Assembly: GCA_902773155.1 (NCBI GenBank)
Contig: CACYDK010000171.1
Location: 1-6,228, forward strand
Length of the DNA stretch: 6,228 nt
Source: an uncultured Ruminococcus sp.
GTDB taxonomy: Bacteria > Bacillota > Clostridia > Oscillospirales > Acutalibacteraceae
Direction: 5' to 3'
Shown here in pieces: positions 5,032 to 6,228 of this stretch (positions are counted from its first letter, which is position 1; every line of letters begins with the position of its first letter). The position numbers and the translations under genes are program-made. The notes under the pieces are model-generated. The model searched no databases. It saw only the letters and a list, made by a program, of their open reading frames with translations, and was not told the origin of the DNA.

Positions 5032-5559
5032 GTGCCAAAAATATATCTCAGTCCTTCACTTCAGGAATGGAATCCTTATGTCGGAGGAGGTAACGAGGAA
5101 TACTATATGAACCTTATTGCCGACGCAATGGAGCCGTATCTCAGGGAATACGGGATCGAGTTTACTCGCAATAAGCCGGAAATGACTCTCAGGCAAGCGA
5201 TCAATCAGAGCAACTCGGGAAGCTACGACCTTCATCTTGCGATTCACTCAAACGCCGCGGGAGCTCAGAACTCCGGCCAGGTAACCGGGGTTCAGATCTA
5301 CTACTACCCTACCAGCGCGCGCGGCAAGAAAGCGGCCGAAATAATCGCGAAGAATTACACCGCGCTCTACCCCGACCCATCCAGGATCCAATTGCTTCCG
5401 ACCACAGCGCTCGGCGAGGTACGGCTGACTAAGGCTCCGGCGGTACTGATAGAAACCGCCTACCACGACAACGTTGACGACGCCCGCTGGATAAGAGAAA
5501 ACATCGACAATATCGCCCGAAATCTCGCAGAGTCGGTTAAGGAGATAGTCGGAAGATAA
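5032..5559 (+). CDS. N-acetylmuramoyl-L-alanine amidase-like protein (Amidase_3 type)
   Basis: Amidase_3 enzymes are zinc hydrolases that cut the bond between N-acetylmuramate and L-alanine in peptidoglycan. The 175 residues are just the catalytic domain: IYLSPSLQEWNPYVGGGNEE (4-23), DLHLAIHSNAAG (66-77, probable zinc His72), and APAVLIETAYHDN (135-147, probable catalytic Glu141). A further ligand may be Glu22 or Glu23. The usual first zinc histidine (DPGHGG in classic members) is absent; the spot reads SPSLQEWN, a variant I believe is common in Oscillospiraceae. There is no signal peptide, and an in-frame TGA (5023-5025) six bases before the start rules out a longer N-terminus. The GTG start has AAAGGA 9 nt upstream. 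Cell-wall turnover is inferred from the family; activity and export route are uncertain. Confidence 0.85.
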   Translation: MPKIYLSPSLQEWNPYVGGGNEEYYMNLIADAMEPYLREYGIEFTRNKPEMTLRQAINQSNSGSYDLHLAIHSNAAGAQNSGQVTGVQIYYYPTSARGKKAAEIIAKNYTALYPDPSRIQLLPTTALGEVRLTKAPAVLIETAYHDNVDDARWIRENIDNIARNLAESVKEIVGR

Positions 5560-5574
5560 GAGCGAAGGTTTTAT

Positions 5575-5589
5575 TTAGCTTAAAGCTAA
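5575..5589 (+). repeat. TTAGCTT-A-AAGCTAA palindrome after the amidase gene
   Basis: A perfect 7-bp inverted repeat around one central base, 15 bp after the amidase stop codon. No U-run follows on the plus strand and the loop is too small for an RNA hairpin, so it is more likely a DNA site or chance. Confidence 0.25.
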
Positions 5590-5622
5590 GCCCGTGTCCC
5601 AACTTGCAAGACAAAAAGTTAT

Positions 5623-5663
5623 CGGGACAGCTCTGCATTCTGCGGACTGTCCCGACATTTTTT
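5623..5663 (+). terminator. Intrinsic terminator of the amidase gene, probably bidirectional
   Basis: CGGGACAG (5623-5630) pairs with CTGTCCCG (5647-5654) over a 16-nt loop, followed by ACATTTTTT. On the opposite strand the same stem is followed by ATAACTTTTTG, so it can also end the minus-strand ABC transporter gene, whose stop codon lies 16 bp away. Confidence 0.85.
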
Positions 5664-5670
5664 GATCAGT

Positions 5671-6228
5671 TTATTCCTTTTTCAGCTCGAACACCCTGTC
5701 GCTCGCCTTCGCTACATCCGGCGAATGAGTTACTATAATAATGCATTTGCCCTCGTCAGCGAGCATACGGAAGATCCCGATTATCTCGTCCTGAGTTTCG
5801 CCGTCGAGATTTCCGGTGGGCTCGTCGGCCAGGATTATATCCGGATTATACGAAAGAGCGCGGGCTATGGCTACTCTCTGCTGCTGACCTCCGGAAAGCT
5901 TGAGCACACGGCGGTTGGCCTCGTCTTCGCTGAGTCCTACCTTTTTAAGGAGCTCCATAGCGACTTCCTTTACGCTTCCGTCAAACTTCTTTCCGGAAAT
6001 GTTCATCGAAAGCACCACGTTCTCAAGAGCTGTGAGATGAGAGAGCAGGTTAAAGCTCTGAAAAATGACCCCGACGTACTTGCTTCTGAACTTGTATTTA
6101 TCTATTTTAGAGATGTCCTCGCCCTTGAGAAATATCCTTCCCTCGGTAGGCGACGCGAGGCTGGAGAGTATCGAGAGCAGGGTCGTTTTTCCGGCTCCGG
6201 ATTTTCCGACGATGGCGTGGATCAAGCC
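5671..6228 (-). CDS. ABC transporter ATP-binding protein, MacB/LolD-like (5' end off window)
   Basis: This is the C-terminal 185 residues of an ABC ATPase that runs past the right edge. Counting from the edge, the visible parts are Walker A GKSGAGKT (8-15), Q-loop VIFQSFNLL (54-62, Gln57), signature LSGGQQQR (111-118), Walker B IILADEP with Glu136 (131-137), D-loop GNLDG (139-143) and switch His168 in IVTHSPDVA. All residues needed for ATP hydrolysis are present. PTGNLD and the short C-terminus (ending DRVFELKKE) are typical of the MacB/LolD/antimicrobial-peptide exporter group, which pairs with FtsX-type permeases. The permease is not in the window; it may lie upstream on the minus strand, beyond the right edge, since a terminator follows this gene. 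The frame stays open to the edge, so the TTG at 6223-6225 is not its true start. Only about 25-30 residues should be missing. The substrate cannot be told. Confidence 0.95.
   Translation of the reverse strand, partial: GLIHAIVGKSGAGKTTLLSILSSLASPTEGRIFLKGEDISKIDKYKFRSKYVGVIFQSFNLLSHLTALENVVLSMNISGKKFDGSVKEVAMELLKKVGLSEDEANRRVLKLSGGQQQRVAIARALSYNPDIILADEPTGNLDGETQDEIIGIFRMLADEGKCIIIVTHSPDVAKASDRVFELKKE

Noticed and set aside
1..6228. Phage, transposon, CRISPR or defence island
   Set aside because: No repeats with spacers, transposase, integrase or phage structural genes are visible; the lone amidase is not enough to infer a prophage.

Overview
This window reads as a low- to mid-GC Firmicute of class Clostridia, most likely a Ruminococcus/Oscillospiraceae-type gut bacterium. 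I base this on gene content from memory, not on a database search: the rpmG-secE-nusG-rplK order, Shine-Dalgarno sites of the GGAGG/AAAGGA type, near-consensus sigma-A promoters, a DUF4358 lipoprotein, a membrane-anchored transglutaminase-like protein and a 'SPS-Q-W-N' amidase.

Left part (1-1517, minus strand): a core transcription/translation/secretion operon, read right to left. A strong sigma-A promoter (TTGACT-17-TAGAAT) drives rpmG (L33, zinc-ribbon form, too short for a standard ORF cut-off), secE, nusG and rplK (L11, running off the left edge). Between nusG and rplK is a structured leader. Its GUGGGAGG core resembles the L1-binding region of 23S rRNA, so it is the probable site for ribosomal protein L1 feedback on the L11-L1 genes.

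Middle-left (1554-2461, minus strand): a single gene for an unrecognised 268-residue, lysine-rich, apparently cytoplasmic protein. It has its own perfect-consensus promoter and its own intrinsic terminator, which separates it from rpmG.

Middle (2504-4293, plus strand): a divergent promoter and a leader of about 170 nt precede a two-gene surface operon. The first gene is a membrane-anchored transglutaminase/cysteine-protease-like protein with an intact Cys-His-Asp triad; the second is a DUF4358 lipoprotein 6 bp downstream. A 14-bp perfect hairpin (4349-4380) closes this operon and the convergent gene on its right.

Right part (4392-6228): a minus-strand three-helix membrane protein (DUF4870/Tic20-like), then a plus-strand N-acetylmuramoyl-L-alanine amidase-like protein with no signal peptide and no obvious first zinc histidine. 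A terminator usable in both directions follows, and then the 3' part of a minus-strand MacB/LolD-type ABC transporter ATPase that runs off the right edge.

No tRNA, rRNA, CRISPR array, insertion sequence or phage structural gene was seen. Most of the window is conventional. The parts most worth a second look are the L1-type leader with its mutually exclusive hairpin, the transglutaminase-lipoprotein pair with its structured leader, and the atypical amidase.
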